Assembly: GCF_011039085.1 (NCBI RefSeq)
Contig: NZ_JAAKEI010000015.1
Location: 1 to 64,000 of the forward strand
Source: Desulfovibrio sp. ZJ369
GTDB taxonomy: Bacteria > Desulfobacterota > Desulfovibrionia > Desulfovibrionales > Desulfovibrionaceae
Length of the DNA: 64,000 nt
Reading direction: 5' to 3'
Numbering within the stretch: position 1 is the stretch's first letter; each line of letters opens with the position of its first letter. Both the position numbers and the translations under genes were made by a program. Positions 47,412 to 56,191 of the stretch are shown here, one piece after another. The notes below the pieces were generated by a model. It did no database searches, had not been told where the DNA came from, and saw nothing but the letters and a program-made list of their open reading frames with translations.

Positions 47412-48722
47412 AAAGGCGGCCACGGCCCGGCCCTGCTTGAGCGCGATCCGCCCCAGGGGCAGATTGCGCCACCACAGCCCGGCCTCGCGGCCGCTCAGCC
47501 CGGTTTGTCGGCTTTGGCCGGAGAGCAGGGCGGCAATCTCCCGCACGTCTTCCAGCACCAGGCTGGAGGCGGGATCAGGCAGCGCGGGCATCAGTGCCCG
47601 CAGGCGCGGGCTTGTGCTCAGGCGGCCTGCGGCCAGGCGGCCCAGCAGCGCGCCCTGCCAGACAAGACGCGCCGGCAGGAGCGCCGCGGCCTGGGCCGGA
47701 ATGAAGCGCACATGCTCGCCGTAGAGCGCCACCCGGCCCGGCGGCAGAAGCGTCGGATCGCAGCAGGGCCCGGCCAGAATTTCGGGCGCGAGTGTTTGCC
47801 CGCGCTCCCGCTCCGTTTCCGGCGCGCGCATGTCCGGGGCAGCCGCGTGGGCCGACGCAGGCCCAGCAAGCCCGGAACGCCCTTGCGGCCCCGGCGCGGC
47901 CGCATGCGTTTTGCGCAAAAGCGCCAGGTAAAAGCCCTGGGCGCCTGAGCGCGCCCCGTCCACCCGCAGCGTGCCCTGGCCGCCGGGGCGCTCCTCCCAG
48001 GCAAAGCCGGGAAAAGGCGGCAGAAATTCGCGCACAAGGCCCAGTTCCTGCTCCGCGAAACGGACCTGAGCCTCGTTTTCCGCCTCATTGGTGGTGCAGG
48101 TGGAGTAGACCAGCCGCCCGCCGGGTTTGAGCAGCGCGGCCGCGCTTTTGAGCAGGCATTGCTGCAATCCGGTCAGGCTTTTGAGTTTGTCGCCCTGCCA
48201 GAGCTTGAGCACGCGCGGATGCTTTTCAGCTGTGCCCCAGCCCGAGCAGGGCGGATCCAGCAGAATCGCGCCCCAGGATTCGGGATGCAGAGGCAGGGCC
48301 TGGCCGCCGCAGGAGCAGGTGGCGGCCTGGAGAAAGTTGCAGGCCTGCAGATTGGCCCGTAGCGTGGCGAGGCGCGCGGGCGCGGGTTCATTGGCGAGCA
48401 CAAAACCCGCGGGCCCGGTCAGTTGCGCGAGAAAACCGGTTTTGCTGCCCGGACTGGCGCAGATGTCCAGCACGGCTTCGCCCGCTTGCGGGGCCAGGGC
48501 CAGGGGCGGCAGCATGGAGGAGCGATCCTGGATATAGATGTAGCCGAAAAAGGCGGCCGCTGACGAGCCCAGGGGCCGGGGCTCATGGCAGAGCCGACGG
48601 CAGAAGGGCGAAAAGGGCTCGGGCTCGAAGTCATACCCCTCGGCCCGCAGCAGGGCCTCCACCGCGGGGATGCGCTGCGGCTCGCAGACCAGGCGGAAAG
48701 AGCGGGCAAAGGATGTGGGCAT
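47397..48722 (-). CDS. RNA (cytosine-C5)-methyltransferase, NOL1/NOP2/Sun family (RsmF-like)
   Basis: 441 residues. The SAM site is LDICASPGSKTGFLAQL; the catalytic cysteines lie in LLDPPCSGWGTAEKHP and VYSTCTTNEAENEAQ. There is no NusB domain, so it differs from RsmB at 28.1 kb, and the extra C-terminal part (PUA/FAU-like, LLPPGRVALYGEHVRFIP) resembles RsmF. It modifies rRNA; the exact target cannot be told. Its C-terminal KAFC and stop lie in a palindromic repeat. Confidence 0.85.
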   Translation of the reverse strand: MPTSFARSFRLVCEPQRIPAVEALLRAEGYDFEPEPFSPFCRRLCHEPRPLGSSAAAFFGYIYIQDRSSMLPPLALAPQAGEAVLDICASPGSKTGFLAQLTGPAGFVLANEPAPARLATLRANLQACNFLQAATCSCGGQALPLHPESWGAILLDPPCSGWGTAEKHPRVLKLWQGDKLKSLTGLQQCLLKSAAALLKPGGRLVYSTCTTNEAENEAQVRFAEQELGLVREFLPPFPGFAWEERPGGQGTLRVDGARSGAQGFYLALLRKTHAAAPGPQGRSGLAGPASAHAAAPDMRAPETERERGQTLAPEILAGPCCDPTLLPPGRVALYGEHVRFIPAQAAALLPARLVWQGALLGRLAAGRLSTSPRLRALMPALPDPASSLVLEDVREIAALLSGQSRQTGLSGREAGLWWRNLPLGRIALKQGRAVAAFKAFC

Positions 48723-48835
48723 GGCGCACTATAGAATCCGGTGCGGCGCGGCGGCAAGCTCTTTTTCGCCGCGCGCTTTTTTACATGGCCCGGCTTTGCC
48801 GGAAACAGGCCGCAACGCCTTTTCCCCGCCCGCAG

Positions 48836-48892
48836 AGAGCGTTTTGCTGATGAAATTAGAGCGTTTTGCTCATGAAATGAGCTAAACGCTCT
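48836..48892. repeat. Half palindrome plus complete simple palindrome
   Basis: AGAGCGTTTTGCTGATGAAATT (half) is followed by a complete element 48858-48892 (AGAGCGTTTTGCTCATG...GAGCTAAACGCTCT). It looks like one copy inserted in another, as at 7165. Confidence 0.8.
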
Positions 48893-48928
48893 GGCAGGCG
48901 AAGCCATGCCCGCCGCGGATGCAACGTA

Positions 48929-48957
48929 TTGCGCGGCGGCGCAAGTATGCGTATAGT
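48929..48957 (+). promoter_or_regulatory. Sigma-70-type promoter of the propeller protein gene
   Basis: TTGCGC (48929-48934) and TATAGT (48952-48957) with 17-base spacing, about 60 bases upstream of the ATG at 49018. It sits just right of the repeat. Confidence 0.5.
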
Positions 48958-49017
48958 GTCTGGGATTGCGGGCTGAAGCTCCGCCATGCTTTTGAAAAAT
49001 GCCCCAAGGAGTGCGGG

Positions 49018-50697
49018 ATGAAATTTTTCATGCGACTGTCTCTCGCGGCGTGCCTGCTGATCTTCGCCGTGAGCCTGGCTCCGGCGGCGCAAGCCGCGTC
49101 CAAAACATTTGTGATTCTGCCGTTCACGGTCAATGCGCCGCAGAGCTATGCCTACCTTTCCAAAGCCGTGCCTGCCACCATGCAGGCCAAGCTCTACCGG
49201 CCCGGCGTGCTGGAGGGGCGCGTTGCGCAAGGCAAGGCCGCTTCCCAGGCTGAAGCCCGCAAGGCCCTGAGCTCTGCGGGCGCGGACTATGCTGTCTGGG
49301 GTTCGGTGAACGTCATGGGCAATGAGTGCACCATTGAGGTCAACTGCGTGGACAAGGCCGGCAAGATCTGGAGCAAGTCCGGGCAAGGCCCGTTGAGCGG
49401 CCTGACCGGCGTTGTGCAGAATGTGAGCGCCGCGCTGGGCAGCGAAGCCTTCGGCGTGGGCGGGGCGCGCACTCTGGGCGTCACCTCGCCTGTGGGCGGC
49501 CGCGCCGGCGGCATGAGTTCCGACATCGTGGTCAATGAGACGGGCCAGCAGCAGATGTACCTGAACCCGCAATTCCGCTACCAGGGCGCCGGGGCCAGCG
49601 ACGGCTCGCGCCTGCGCAGCCAGCGGCTGCCCGGCAACATGGTGGACATGGCCGTGGGCGATTTCAACGGCGACGGCAAAAATGAAATCGCGCTGCTCGG
49701 CGATCACAAGCTGACCATCTATACATGGCCGCCCCAGGACAAGCTCAAGAAACTGGGCGAGATCTCCATTTCCAGGTCCAATACCAATTTTTCCATGCGG
49801 GCCATTGATCTGAACCGCGACGGCGCCAAAGAACTGGTCGTCGCCACGTTTGAGGAAGAGAGCAACCGCCCCTATTCCTATTTTTACAGCTTCAGGGGCA
49901 ATACCTTCCGCGAATATGCGGATCGCTGCCCCTATTTCGTGAGCGTGCTCGCTGTGCCGCCGCACTTCACGCCCACGCTTGTGGGCCAGGGCTGGGATTC
50001 GCTCAAGCTTTTCGCGCCCGGCGTGCACGTTATGGTGAAAAACGGCAGCAAGTTCAGCCTTGGCTCGCGCCTGGATCTTCCGCCCGGGGCCTCAGTCTTC
50101 AATGTGGCCTGGCTGCCCGGCGGCAAGGACGGCAAGGGCGATCAACTGGTCATGCTCACGGACGACGAGCGGCTGAAGGTCTTCCAGGGGAACGGCAAGA
50201 CTTTGATCCACACCACCATGGAGCGCTTCTCTGGCTCGGCCACAGGTATGGATCATTACAAGGGCATGCCCGGCCTGGGCGTGGATCGCAATTATCAACT
50301 GCCCAGCAAGTATTACGCGCCCATGCGCCTGATCGCCGCGGATCTGGGCCGCACCGGCGAGTATGTGCTGCTGGTCAACAAGCCCATTTCCACGGCTTCG
50401 CAGCTTTTTGACCGCTACCGTTTCTTCCCGCAGGGCGAAATCCACGCCCTGTACTGGGACGGCGTGGGCCTGGCCCTCAAATGGAAGACCCGGCGCATCA
50501 AGGGGTCCGTGGCGGAAGTGGATCTGGCCGATGTGAACAACAACGGCGTCCTGGATCTGGTGGTGGGGCTGAACACCTCGCCGGATCTCGGCATCGGCAG
50601 CCGCCAGAGCATGATTGTGGCCTATCCTCTGGATGTCTCGGCGACGGATCCCAATGTGCCCGCGGACATGAGCGACTTTGAAGTAAATCCCAACTAG
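49018..50697 (+). CDS. Periplasmic protein: FlgO/TolB-like N-domain plus FG-GAP/VCBS beta-propeller
   Basis: 559 residues with a signal peptide (LSLAACLLIFAVSLAPAAQA, cut after AQA). Residues 25-150 resemble FlgO/CsgG-like alpha/beta domains (FVILPFTVNAPQSYAYLSKAVPATM ... GADYAVWGSVNVMGNECTIEV). From about 195 there are integrin-like repeats with calcium-type loops: VGDFNGDGKNEIALLG, IDLNRDGAKELVVAT and LADVNNNGVLDLVVGLN. I do not know a function. AAGGAG precedes the ATG. It has its own promoter and a strong terminator. Confidence 0.75.
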   Translation: MKFFMRLSLAACLLIFAVSLAPAAQAASKTFVILPFTVNAPQSYAYLSKAVPATMQAKLYRPGVLEGRVAQGKAASQAEARKALSSAGADYAVWGSVNVMGNECTIEVNCVDKAGKIWSKSGQGPLSGLTGVVQNVSAALGSEAFGVGGARTLGVTSPVGGRAGGMSSDIVVNETGQQQMYLNPQFRYQGAGASDGSRLRSQRLPGNMVDMAVGDFNGDGKNEIALLGDHKLTIYTWPPQDKLKKLGEISISRSNTNFSMRAIDLNRDGAKELVVATFEEESNRPYSYFYSFRGNTFREYADRCPYFVSVLAVPPHFTPTLVGQGWDSLKLFAPGVHVMVKNGSKFSLGSRLDLPPGASVFNVAWLPGGKDGKGDQLVMLTDDERLKVFQGNGKTLIHTTMERFSGSATGMDHYKGMPGLGVDRNYQLPSKYYAPMRLIAADLGRTGEYVLLVNKPISTASQLFDRYRFFPQGEIHALYWDGVGLALKWKTRRIKGSVAEVDLADVNNNGVLDLVVGLNTSPDLGIGSRQSMIVAYPLDVSATDPNVPADMSDFEVNPN

Positions 50698-50708
50698 TGT
50701 ATGCTAAT

Positions 50709-50742
50709 CGGCCCTCCATGTTTTTGTGGAGGGCCGTTTTTT
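50709..50742 (+). terminator. Rho-independent terminator between the propeller gene and purD
   Basis: The stem CGGCCCTCCA/TGGAGGGCCG is followed by TTTTTT, ending the propeller gene transcript 12 bases after its stop. Confidence 0.93.
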
Positions 50743-50760
50743 GCAGTCAAAGGAGGCAAT

Positions 50761-52047
50761 GTGCGCATCCTGGTGATCGGCTCCGGCGGGCGTGAGCACG
50801 CCCTGGTCTGGAAACTCGGGCAAAGCCCGCGGGTCAGTAAAATTTTCGCTGCTCCGGGCAATGGCGGCACGCATGGCGAAGGCGCCATCAACGTGCCCGT
50901 GGCCGCGGATGATCTGGACGGCCTGGTGGCTCTGGCGCAAAAGGAAAAGATCGATCTGGTGGTCCCCGGCCCGGAATTGCCTCTGACCCTGGGCATTGTG
51001 GATCGCATGCGCGAGGCGGGCATCCCCTGTTTCGGCCCGGACGCGCACTGCGCGCGTCTGGAGGGCAGCAAGGCCTTTGCCAAGGAAATGATGCTTCGGG
51101 CCAAGGTGCCCACGGCCCGCAGCGCGGTGTTCGCCGATGCGGAAATGGCCAAAAACCATGTGGTCAAGGTGGGCGCGCCCCTGGTCGTCAAGGCTGACGG
51201 TCTGGCCGCGGGCAAGGGCGTGGTGGTGGCCCGCGACTCGCAGGAGGCCCTGCAGGCCGTGGACGACATCATGAATGCGCGGGCTTTTGGCGCGGCGGGC
51301 GATCGCGTGGTGCTTGAGGAGTTTCTGGTGGGCGAGGAAGCCTCATTCCTCTGCCTCTGCGACGGCACGCGGGCCGTGCCCCTGCCCTCCGCGCAGGATC
51401 ACAAGGCCGCCTGGGACAACGATCAAGGCCCCAATACCGGCGGTATGGGGGCCTACAGCCCCGCGCCGGTGCTGCCCGACGATCGTCTGGAAGAAATGGC
51501 GGATCTGACCATCCGCCCCATCCTCGCGGAACTGGCCAAAGACGGCCATCCCTTTGTGGGCGTGTTGTATGCCGGGCTGATGCTAACCGCCGACGGGCCC
51601 AGGGTTCTGGAGTACAACGCCCGTTTCGGCGACCCGGAATGCCAGCCGCTGCTCATGCGGTTGCAGGGCGATTTGGCGCAGATCATGCTGGATTGCGTGA
51701 ACGGCAAGCTTGACCCCGCCAGCATCGGCAACAGCGGGCAGACGGCTTTGGGCGTGGTGCTGACGGCCAAAGGATACCCGCGCGCCTACCCCAAGGGCCT
51801 GGTGATCAAGGGCATTGCCGAAGCCGAGGCCCGTCCGGGGGTCAAGGTTTTTCACAGCGGCACGGCAGTCAAGGATCATGTGCTGATTTCCAGCGGGGGG
51901 CGGGTGCTCTGCGTGACCGCCCTGGGCGATGACCTTCCCGCAGCCCAGAAAGCCGCGTACGCGGCGCTGGAAGAAATCCGGATGCCCGACGGCTATTTTC
52001 GCAAGGATATTGGCAACAAGGGCATGCGCCGCCTGGAGCGGAAGTAG
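50761..52047 (+). CDS. purD: Phosphoribosylamine--glycine ligase
   Basis: 428 residues. Starts VRILVIGSGGREHALVW at GTG 50761, with AGGAGG 9 bases upstream. The ATP-grasp domain has LVVKADGLAAGKGVV, GEEASFLCLCDG and EYNARFGDPECQPLL. It joins glycine to phosphoribosylamine, the second purine step. The longer frame contains the terminator sequence and is rejected. purE follows after a palindromic repeat. Confidence 0.97.
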   Translation: MRILVIGSGGREHALVWKLGQSPRVSKIFAAPGNGGTHGEGAINVPVAADDLDGLVALAQKEKIDLVVPGPELPLTLGIVDRMREAGIPCFGPDAHCARLEGSKAFAKEMMLRAKVPTARSAVFADAEMAKNHVVKVGAPLVVKADGLAAGKGVVVARDSQEALQAVDDIMNARAFGAAGDRVVLEEFLVGEEASFLCLCDGTRAVPLPSAQDHKAAWDNDQGPNTGGMGAYSPAPVLPDDRLEEMADLTIRPILAELAKDGHPFVGVLYAGLMLTADGPRVLEYNARFGDPECQPLLMRLQGDLAQIMLDCVNGKLDPASIGNSGQTALGVVLTAKGYPRAYPKGLVIKGIAEAEARPGVKVFHSGTAVKDHVLISSGGRVLCVTALGDDLPAAQKAAYAALEEIRMPDGYFRKDIGNKGMRRLERK

Positions 52048-52122
52048 ACTCCCTTTTGCCCGTGCCCCGCGCCGCAGGCCACGGGCTTTTTGCGCGCCTG
52101 CCGGGCCGCATCCGCAGAGTGT

Positions 52123-52157
52123 AGAGCGTTTTGCTCATTTCATGAGCAAAACGCTCT
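52123..52157. repeat. Simple AGAGC-type palindrome, archetype
   Basis: A perfect 35-base palindrome apart from the centre: AGAGCGTTTTGCTCATTTC and CATGAGCAAAACGCTCT. It is the clearest example of the simple element and lies between purD and purE. Confidence 0.92.
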
Positions 52158-52267
52158 AAAGGCACAATGCGCTGTCACATGCGCCAGCGGAATGTCGGCC
52201 AAATGCTGCCCGCGCGGAATGTTCGTTCATGAAAAATGCAGCAATGGAAAATGCAAGGACTGAGAGT

Positions 52268-52768
52268 ATGCCGCAAGTCGTCATTCTGATGGGTTCCAAA
52301 TCCGATGAGGAAAAAGTCAGCCCCTGCGCTGAAATTTTGCAACGCCTGGGCATTACATATACGTTTACCGTAAGCTCGGCGCACCGCACGCCCGATCGCA
52401 CCGAGGAACTGGTGCGCAGTTATGAGGCGCAGGGCGCGCGGGTCTTTATCTGCGCCGCGGGCATGGCCGCGCATCTGGCCGGAGCCGTGGCCGCGCGCAC
52501 CACCCGGCCGGTGATCGGCATTCCCGTTTCCGGCGGCGGCCTGGCGGGCATGGATGCGCTTTTTTCTACCGTGCAGATGCCCCCCGGCTTTCCTGTGGCC
52601 ACCGTGGCGCTGGACAAGGCCGGAGCGCGCAATGCGGCCTGGCTGGCCGCCCAGATCCTTGCCGTGGCCGATCCGGAGCTGGACCGCAAAATCGCGGCGG
52701 CCCGCGCCAAAATGCGCGAGGATGTGGCAAAAGCGGGCGAGGAAATCAGCCGCAAATACGGGGCATAG
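52268..52768 (+). CDS. purE: 5-(carboxyamino)imidazole ribonucleotide mutase
   Basis: 166 residues from ATG 52268 (AAGGACTGAG upstream); an upstream ATG at 52229 is possible. Family motifs are [40 protein letters not shown] and [25 protein letters not shown]. It converts N5-CAIR to CAIR; no purK was seen in the window, so it could also be the CO2-using class. It is close to purD but separated by a repeat. Confidence 0.93.
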   Translation: MPQVVILMGSKSDEEKVSPCAEILQRLGITYTFTVSSAHRTPDRTEELVRSYEAQGARVFICAAGMAAHLAGAVAARTTRPVIGIPVSGGGLAGMDALFSTVQMPPGFPVATVALDKAGARNAAWLAAQILAVADPELDRKIAAARAKMREDVAKAGEEISRKYGA

Positions 52769-52850
52769 CTGTACAGCCCCCAGGCGCGAAGTTTCCCGCC
52801 ATTCTCTTTGGCCGTGGCCGGATATCCGCGTGAGACTGCATACGCCAGCA

Positions 52851-52879
52851 AAAAGGCCGCCGGAAATCCGGCGGCTTTT
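52851..52879 (+). terminator. Rho-independent terminator of purE
   Basis: The stem AAAAGGCCGCCGG/CCGGCGGCTTTT with loop AAAT forms a bidirectional hairpin 83 bases after purE. Confidence 0.8.
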
Positions 52880-52901
52880 GAGTTCAGCGTATTTCAGCCT
52901 T

Positions 52902-53040
52902 AGAGCAGATTACCTTTGACTTTTTATGAAAGTCAAAGGTGGCATTCAGGCGAAAAACGCGGTTTTCGCCTGAATGTACGCCGCGTTGCGGCGGCTGCCG
53001 CTTTCGCGTCAGCAGAGCATTTTCAAAGTGAAAATGCTCT
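52902..53040 (-). repeat. Type A composite palindromic element, copy 4 (inverted)
   Basis: 139 bases, same orientation as copy 2. It is followed directly by AGAGCGTTTTAAGG, a left half of a simple element. It is the second end of a 6.3-kb span bracketed by inverted copies (3 and 4). Confidence 0.92.
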
Positions 53041-53215
53041 AGAGCGTTTTAAGGAAGAGACTTTTATAAACTTTTATAGACTTGTCGCCCCCTTGTCAAG
53101 TTTCTGCCGCAGGCTTCACGGGAGCGCAGCGCGGCTCCGCCGCCGCGTCTCTGCGTGCAAAAGCCGACGGATGTCTCCGCCGGCTTTTGTCATGACGAAC
53201 ATGGTGGGGGCACGC
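53041..53215. other. Intergenic region with AT-rich direct repeats
   Basis: Short direct repeats CTTTTATAAACTTTTATAGA lie at 53061-53080 and CTTGTC is repeated at 53082 and 53092. The rest holds the terminator at 53159-53190. No gene is apparent. Confidence 0.4.
53159..53190 (-). terminator. Rho-independent terminator of the small zinc-ribbon gene
   Basis: The AAAAGCCG...CGGCTTTT stem with CGGA/TCCG extension lies 26 bases after the stop codon of the minus-strand gene. Confidence 0.8.
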
Positions 53216-53518
53216 TCAGGCGTTGCCGAAATAGGGGGGGCGGCGCGACTCGGCCCCGGCGCTGACCCGGAAAATCTGGACCGTATAATGGCCCTTGCCG
53301 CCGCACATGGGGCAGCCGTCCGTGACCAGCAGGCAGGAGGCGTCCAGTTCCAGCGGATCGATACCGGCCTGTTCCAGAAGATGGGTGGCGCGGCCCTGTT
53401 CCCACATGACAGGGGAGCCGCAGCGGCCGCATTCCACATAGAGCAGTTCGGGATCATAGCCTTTGCTCGAAATAATGTCGCGCTTGGGCGGTGCGATGGA
53501 GGCAGTGGTATTTTGCAT
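53216..53518 (-). CDS. Small zinc-ribbon protein of unknown function (100 aa)
   Basis: It begins MQNTTASIAPPKRDIISSKGYDPE and has two cysteine pairs (CGRCG near 33 and CPMCGG near 71), consistent with a zinc ribbon. GGGAG precedes the ATG at 53518; the longer frame is basic and unlikely. I do not recognise a named family. It is divergent from mutL, which starts 169 bases away. Confidence 0.72.
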   Translation of the reverse strand: MQNTTASIAPPKRDIISSKGYDPELLYVECGRCGSPVMWEQGRATHLLEQAGIDPLELDASCLLVTDGCPMCGGKGHYTVQIFRVSAGAESRRPPYFGNA

Positions 53519-53686
53519 GATTTTCTCCCGGCAGATTGCGCGCTTCACGGCGCGAAAGCGTAGCCGCGCGCGCAGTCTGCCTTTTTGAAAATAAGCACGC
53601 CGCGCGCCGAGGCAAGCTCTGCGGGGCCGCTTTTGCCGCTCCAGGGCCCGCTTGCCTTGCGCGCAGGGGGCGACTACACTGGCGTC

Positions 53687-55765
53687 ATGTCCGAGAAAAT
53701 TCGTCATATTCGTTTGTTACCGCCTGAGTTGTGCAATCAGATTGCCGCGGGCGAGGTGGTGGAACGCCCCGCCAGCGTGCTCAAGGAACTTGTGGAAAAC
53801 AGCCTGGACGCTGACGCCGCGCATATTGACGTGCTTCTGGAAAACGGCGGCCAGGCCCTGATACGCGTGCAGGACGACGGCTGCGGCATCCCGGCCGAGG
53901 AGCTGGAACTCTCCGTCACCCGCCACGCAACCAGCAAAATCGTCGCTTTTGACGATCTTGAGCGTATCCGATCCTATGGCTTCCGGGGCGAAGCCCTGCC
54001 GAGCATCGCCTCGGTCTCCCGCTTGAAAATCGTCTCCGCCGTGTGCGGGCCGGACGGGCAGAGCGCGGCCCATTGCCTTGAAGTGGAGCACGGCCGCCTC
54101 GTGACGTCAAGCCCGGCGTCTCTGCACAAGGGCACAGTCGTGGAGGTGCGGGATCTGTTTTCCAACATACCTGCGCGGCTGAAATTTTTAAAGACGCCGT
54201 CCACGGAATTCAAACGCGCCCAGGAGTGGCTGGCCCGCCTGGCCCTGGCCCGCGCCCGGACGGGTTTCACGCTGCGATCGGGCGAGCGGGAAGTTTTGCG
54301 TTTTCTGCCGCAGCAGAGCTTGCGCCAACGTCTCGGCCAGCTCTGGCCGCGACTGATTGTGGAGGCCCTGCGCCCCTTTGACGGGGAACGTCACGGCATC
54401 CGCGCGCACGGCCTGGCTGCCCTGCCCACAGTGAGCCAGCCGCGTGGGGATCGCCTTCTGCTCTATGTCAACGGCCGCTCCGTCACGGACAAACGCCTGC
54501 TGGCCGCCGTGCGCGAGGCCTACAAGGGCCGGCTGACCAGCAGGGACTACCCGCAGGTAGTGCTTTTTGTGGAAATGCACCCGCGCGAGGTGGATGTCAA
54601 TGTGCATCCGGCCAAGTCCGAAGTGCGCTTTCGCGACGAGTCCGCTGTGTTTTCCGCGGTGCTGCACGCTGTGCAAAGCGCGCTTGTGACCCCCTTCAGC
54701 ACAGGGCTGGAAAGCGGGGAGCAGACGGATGCCGCTGCGGCAGGCGTCGGGAGTTCCGGGGGCGAGGGTTTCGCCGGGGCACAGCCTGGGTCACGGTCCG
54801 ATACGCAATCCGGCCCGGCCGCACAGAGCCACGCGCCACGGCCCCAGGGCTTCTGGGGCAGTCTGGACAATCCGCCCCTGCTCAAGAGTTCGCAAGCCGC
54901 CGCCCCCCGCTCCGAGGCCCCGGCGGAAGAGGATTGGCAGGTCGGCGTGCCTTGCGGCGGTCTGCGCCTTCATGCGGCTGCGGAAGAGCCCGCTGCCGGG
55001 TACGGCGCGGCTCAGACGGCGCAGGGCGCGGATGCGCGGGCTGGCGCGCCGGAACCCGGCGCGTCCGGGCCGCAGGGGCTTACGGACGCGCAATCCTCCC
55101 CGGCTGAAAAGCCGCCCGTTTCCGAGCCCGGCGGCGCGGCGCTTTTTGACGACGCGCGCGCTTTCCCCACGACTTCCGACAACGGGGAAGGGCCGCGGGC
55201 CCGGGATCCGCTGCGGATAGGGCCGCTGCGCTATCTTGGGCAGGTGGCCCGGACTTATCTTGTGTTGTGCGACGAGCACGACGCCCTGTTGCTTGTGGAT
55301 CAGCACGCGGCGCATGAGCGCGTGCTCTATGCACGCCTGCGTCGGGGCGGTTTTGCCGGTACGGGCCAATGTCTGGCCCTGCCCGTGGAACTGAACCTGC
55401 ATCCCGCGGAAAAAGAGCGCTTTTACCAATTGCGCGAGCGTCTGGAATCCCTGGGTTTCGAGCTGGAATGCGCCGGGGATGCGTTGCTCATGCGGGCCAT
55501 GCCGCCCGTGCTTTCGCGCGCCGAGGCCCGTGATTTTCTGCGCGAGGCCCTGGCCGGGCGCAAGGATGATCTGGCTGGCCTGTTCATCTCCATGTCCTGC
55601 AAGGGAGCCGTCAAGGCCGGGCAGCGGCTGACCGACGACGAGGCTGCCGGGCTGCTGCGGCAATGGCTGGCCGTGCCGGAACGCGAGTACTGCCCGCACG
55701 GCCGCCCCTGCGTGCTGCGTTGGGAGGCCGGGGATCTGGAGAAATTGTTCAAGCGCAGGCAATGA
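53687..55765 (+). CDS. mutL: DNA mismatch repair protein MutL
   Basis: 692 residues. The GHKL ATPase head is complete: NQIAAGEVVERPASVLKELVENSLDA, DDGCGI, RHATSKI, YGFRGEALPSI and the VNVHPAKSEVRF end of the second domain. A long, Pro/Ala/Gly-rich linker (residues 340-520) joins the C-terminal dimerisation domain (LVDQHAAHERVLYARLR, CPHGRP). The metal-endonuclease motif of incision-competent MutL (DQHAxxER) is present as DQHAAHER. No clear ribosome binding site precedes the ATG. Confidence 0.96.
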   Translation: MSEKIRHIRLLPPELCNQIAAGEVVERPASVLKELVENSLDADAAHIDVLLENGGQALIRVQDDGCGIPAEELELSVTRHATSKIVAFDDLERIRSYGFRGEALPSIASVSRLKIVSAVCGPDGQSAAHCLEVEHGRLVTSSPASLHKGTVVEVRDLFSNIPARLKFLKTPSTEFKRAQEWLARLALARARTGFTLRSGEREVLRFLPQQSLRQRLGQLWPRLIVEALRPFDGERHGIRAHGLAALPTVSQPRGDRLLLYVNGRSVTDKRLLAAVREAYKGRLTSRDYPQVVLFVEMHPREVDVNVHPAKSEVRFRDESAVFSAVLHAVQSALVTPFSTGLESGEQTDAAAAGVGSSGGEGFAGAQPGSRSDTQSGPAAQSHAPRPQGFWGSLDNPPLLKSSQAAAPRSEAPAEEDWQVGVPCGGLRLHAAAEEPAAGYGAAQTAQGADARAGAPEPGASGPQGLTDAQSSPAEKPPVSEPGGAALFDDARAFPTTSDNGEGPRARDPLRIGPLRYLGQVARTYLVLCDEHDALLLVDQHAAHERVLYARLRRGGFAGTGQCLALPVELNLHPAEKERFYQLRERLESLGFELECAGDALLMRAMPPVLSRAEARDFLREALAGRKDDLAGLFISMSCKGAVKAGQRLTDDEAAGLLRQWLAVPEREYCPHGRPCVLRWEAGDLEKLFKRRQ

Positions 55766-55846
55766 GAGGCCGGAGGGGCCGCGGCTCAGGGCAGGCAGGC
55801 CGTAGTAGCCGCGGGCGCAGCCGCCGGAGCAATCCAAAGCGGAATT

Positions 55847-56191
55847 TTAATGCCCGGAATAGTCCAGCACATTGTTCAGGGGCGCGGCGCTGACGCGGAT
55901 GTTCCCCTCCGCGAAAACGTGGCGAATCAGCCGCCAGTTTTCCAGATCCAGCACATCCAGTTTGCCCTTGTGTTCCGGCCGCAGATGCCGGGTCACCACA
56001 GCCAGGGTTTCCTCCACAGGAAAATACACGCCTTCAAAGGAAAAACGCGCCAGATCCCCCTCACGCGCCAGCACGGGCTCGGCCGCGTCGTCAGGCAGGG
56101 CGCTTGCGCAGGCCTGCGCCAGATCAGCGAAAAAATCATCACATACAGGGTAAACGTGACCATACACCTTGAGCAGGGGCGAGCGGCTCAT
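55847..56191 (-). CDS. Small protein of unknown function (114 aa), last of an envelope operon
   Basis: I do not recognise this protein. It starts MSRSPLLKVYGHVYPVCDDFF and has no membrane segment or signal peptide. The start overlaps the stop of the TPR gene by four bases (ATGA), so it is translationally coupled to it. The domain-like end is FEGVYFPVEETLAVVTRHLRP ... GKLDVLDLENWRLIRHVF. Confidence 0.7.
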   Translation of the reverse strand: MSRSPLLKVYGHVYPVCDDFFADLAQACASALPDDAAEPVLAREGDLARFSFEGVYFPVEETLAVVTRHLRPEHKGKLDVLDLENWRLIRHVFAEGNIRVSAAPLNNVLDYSGH

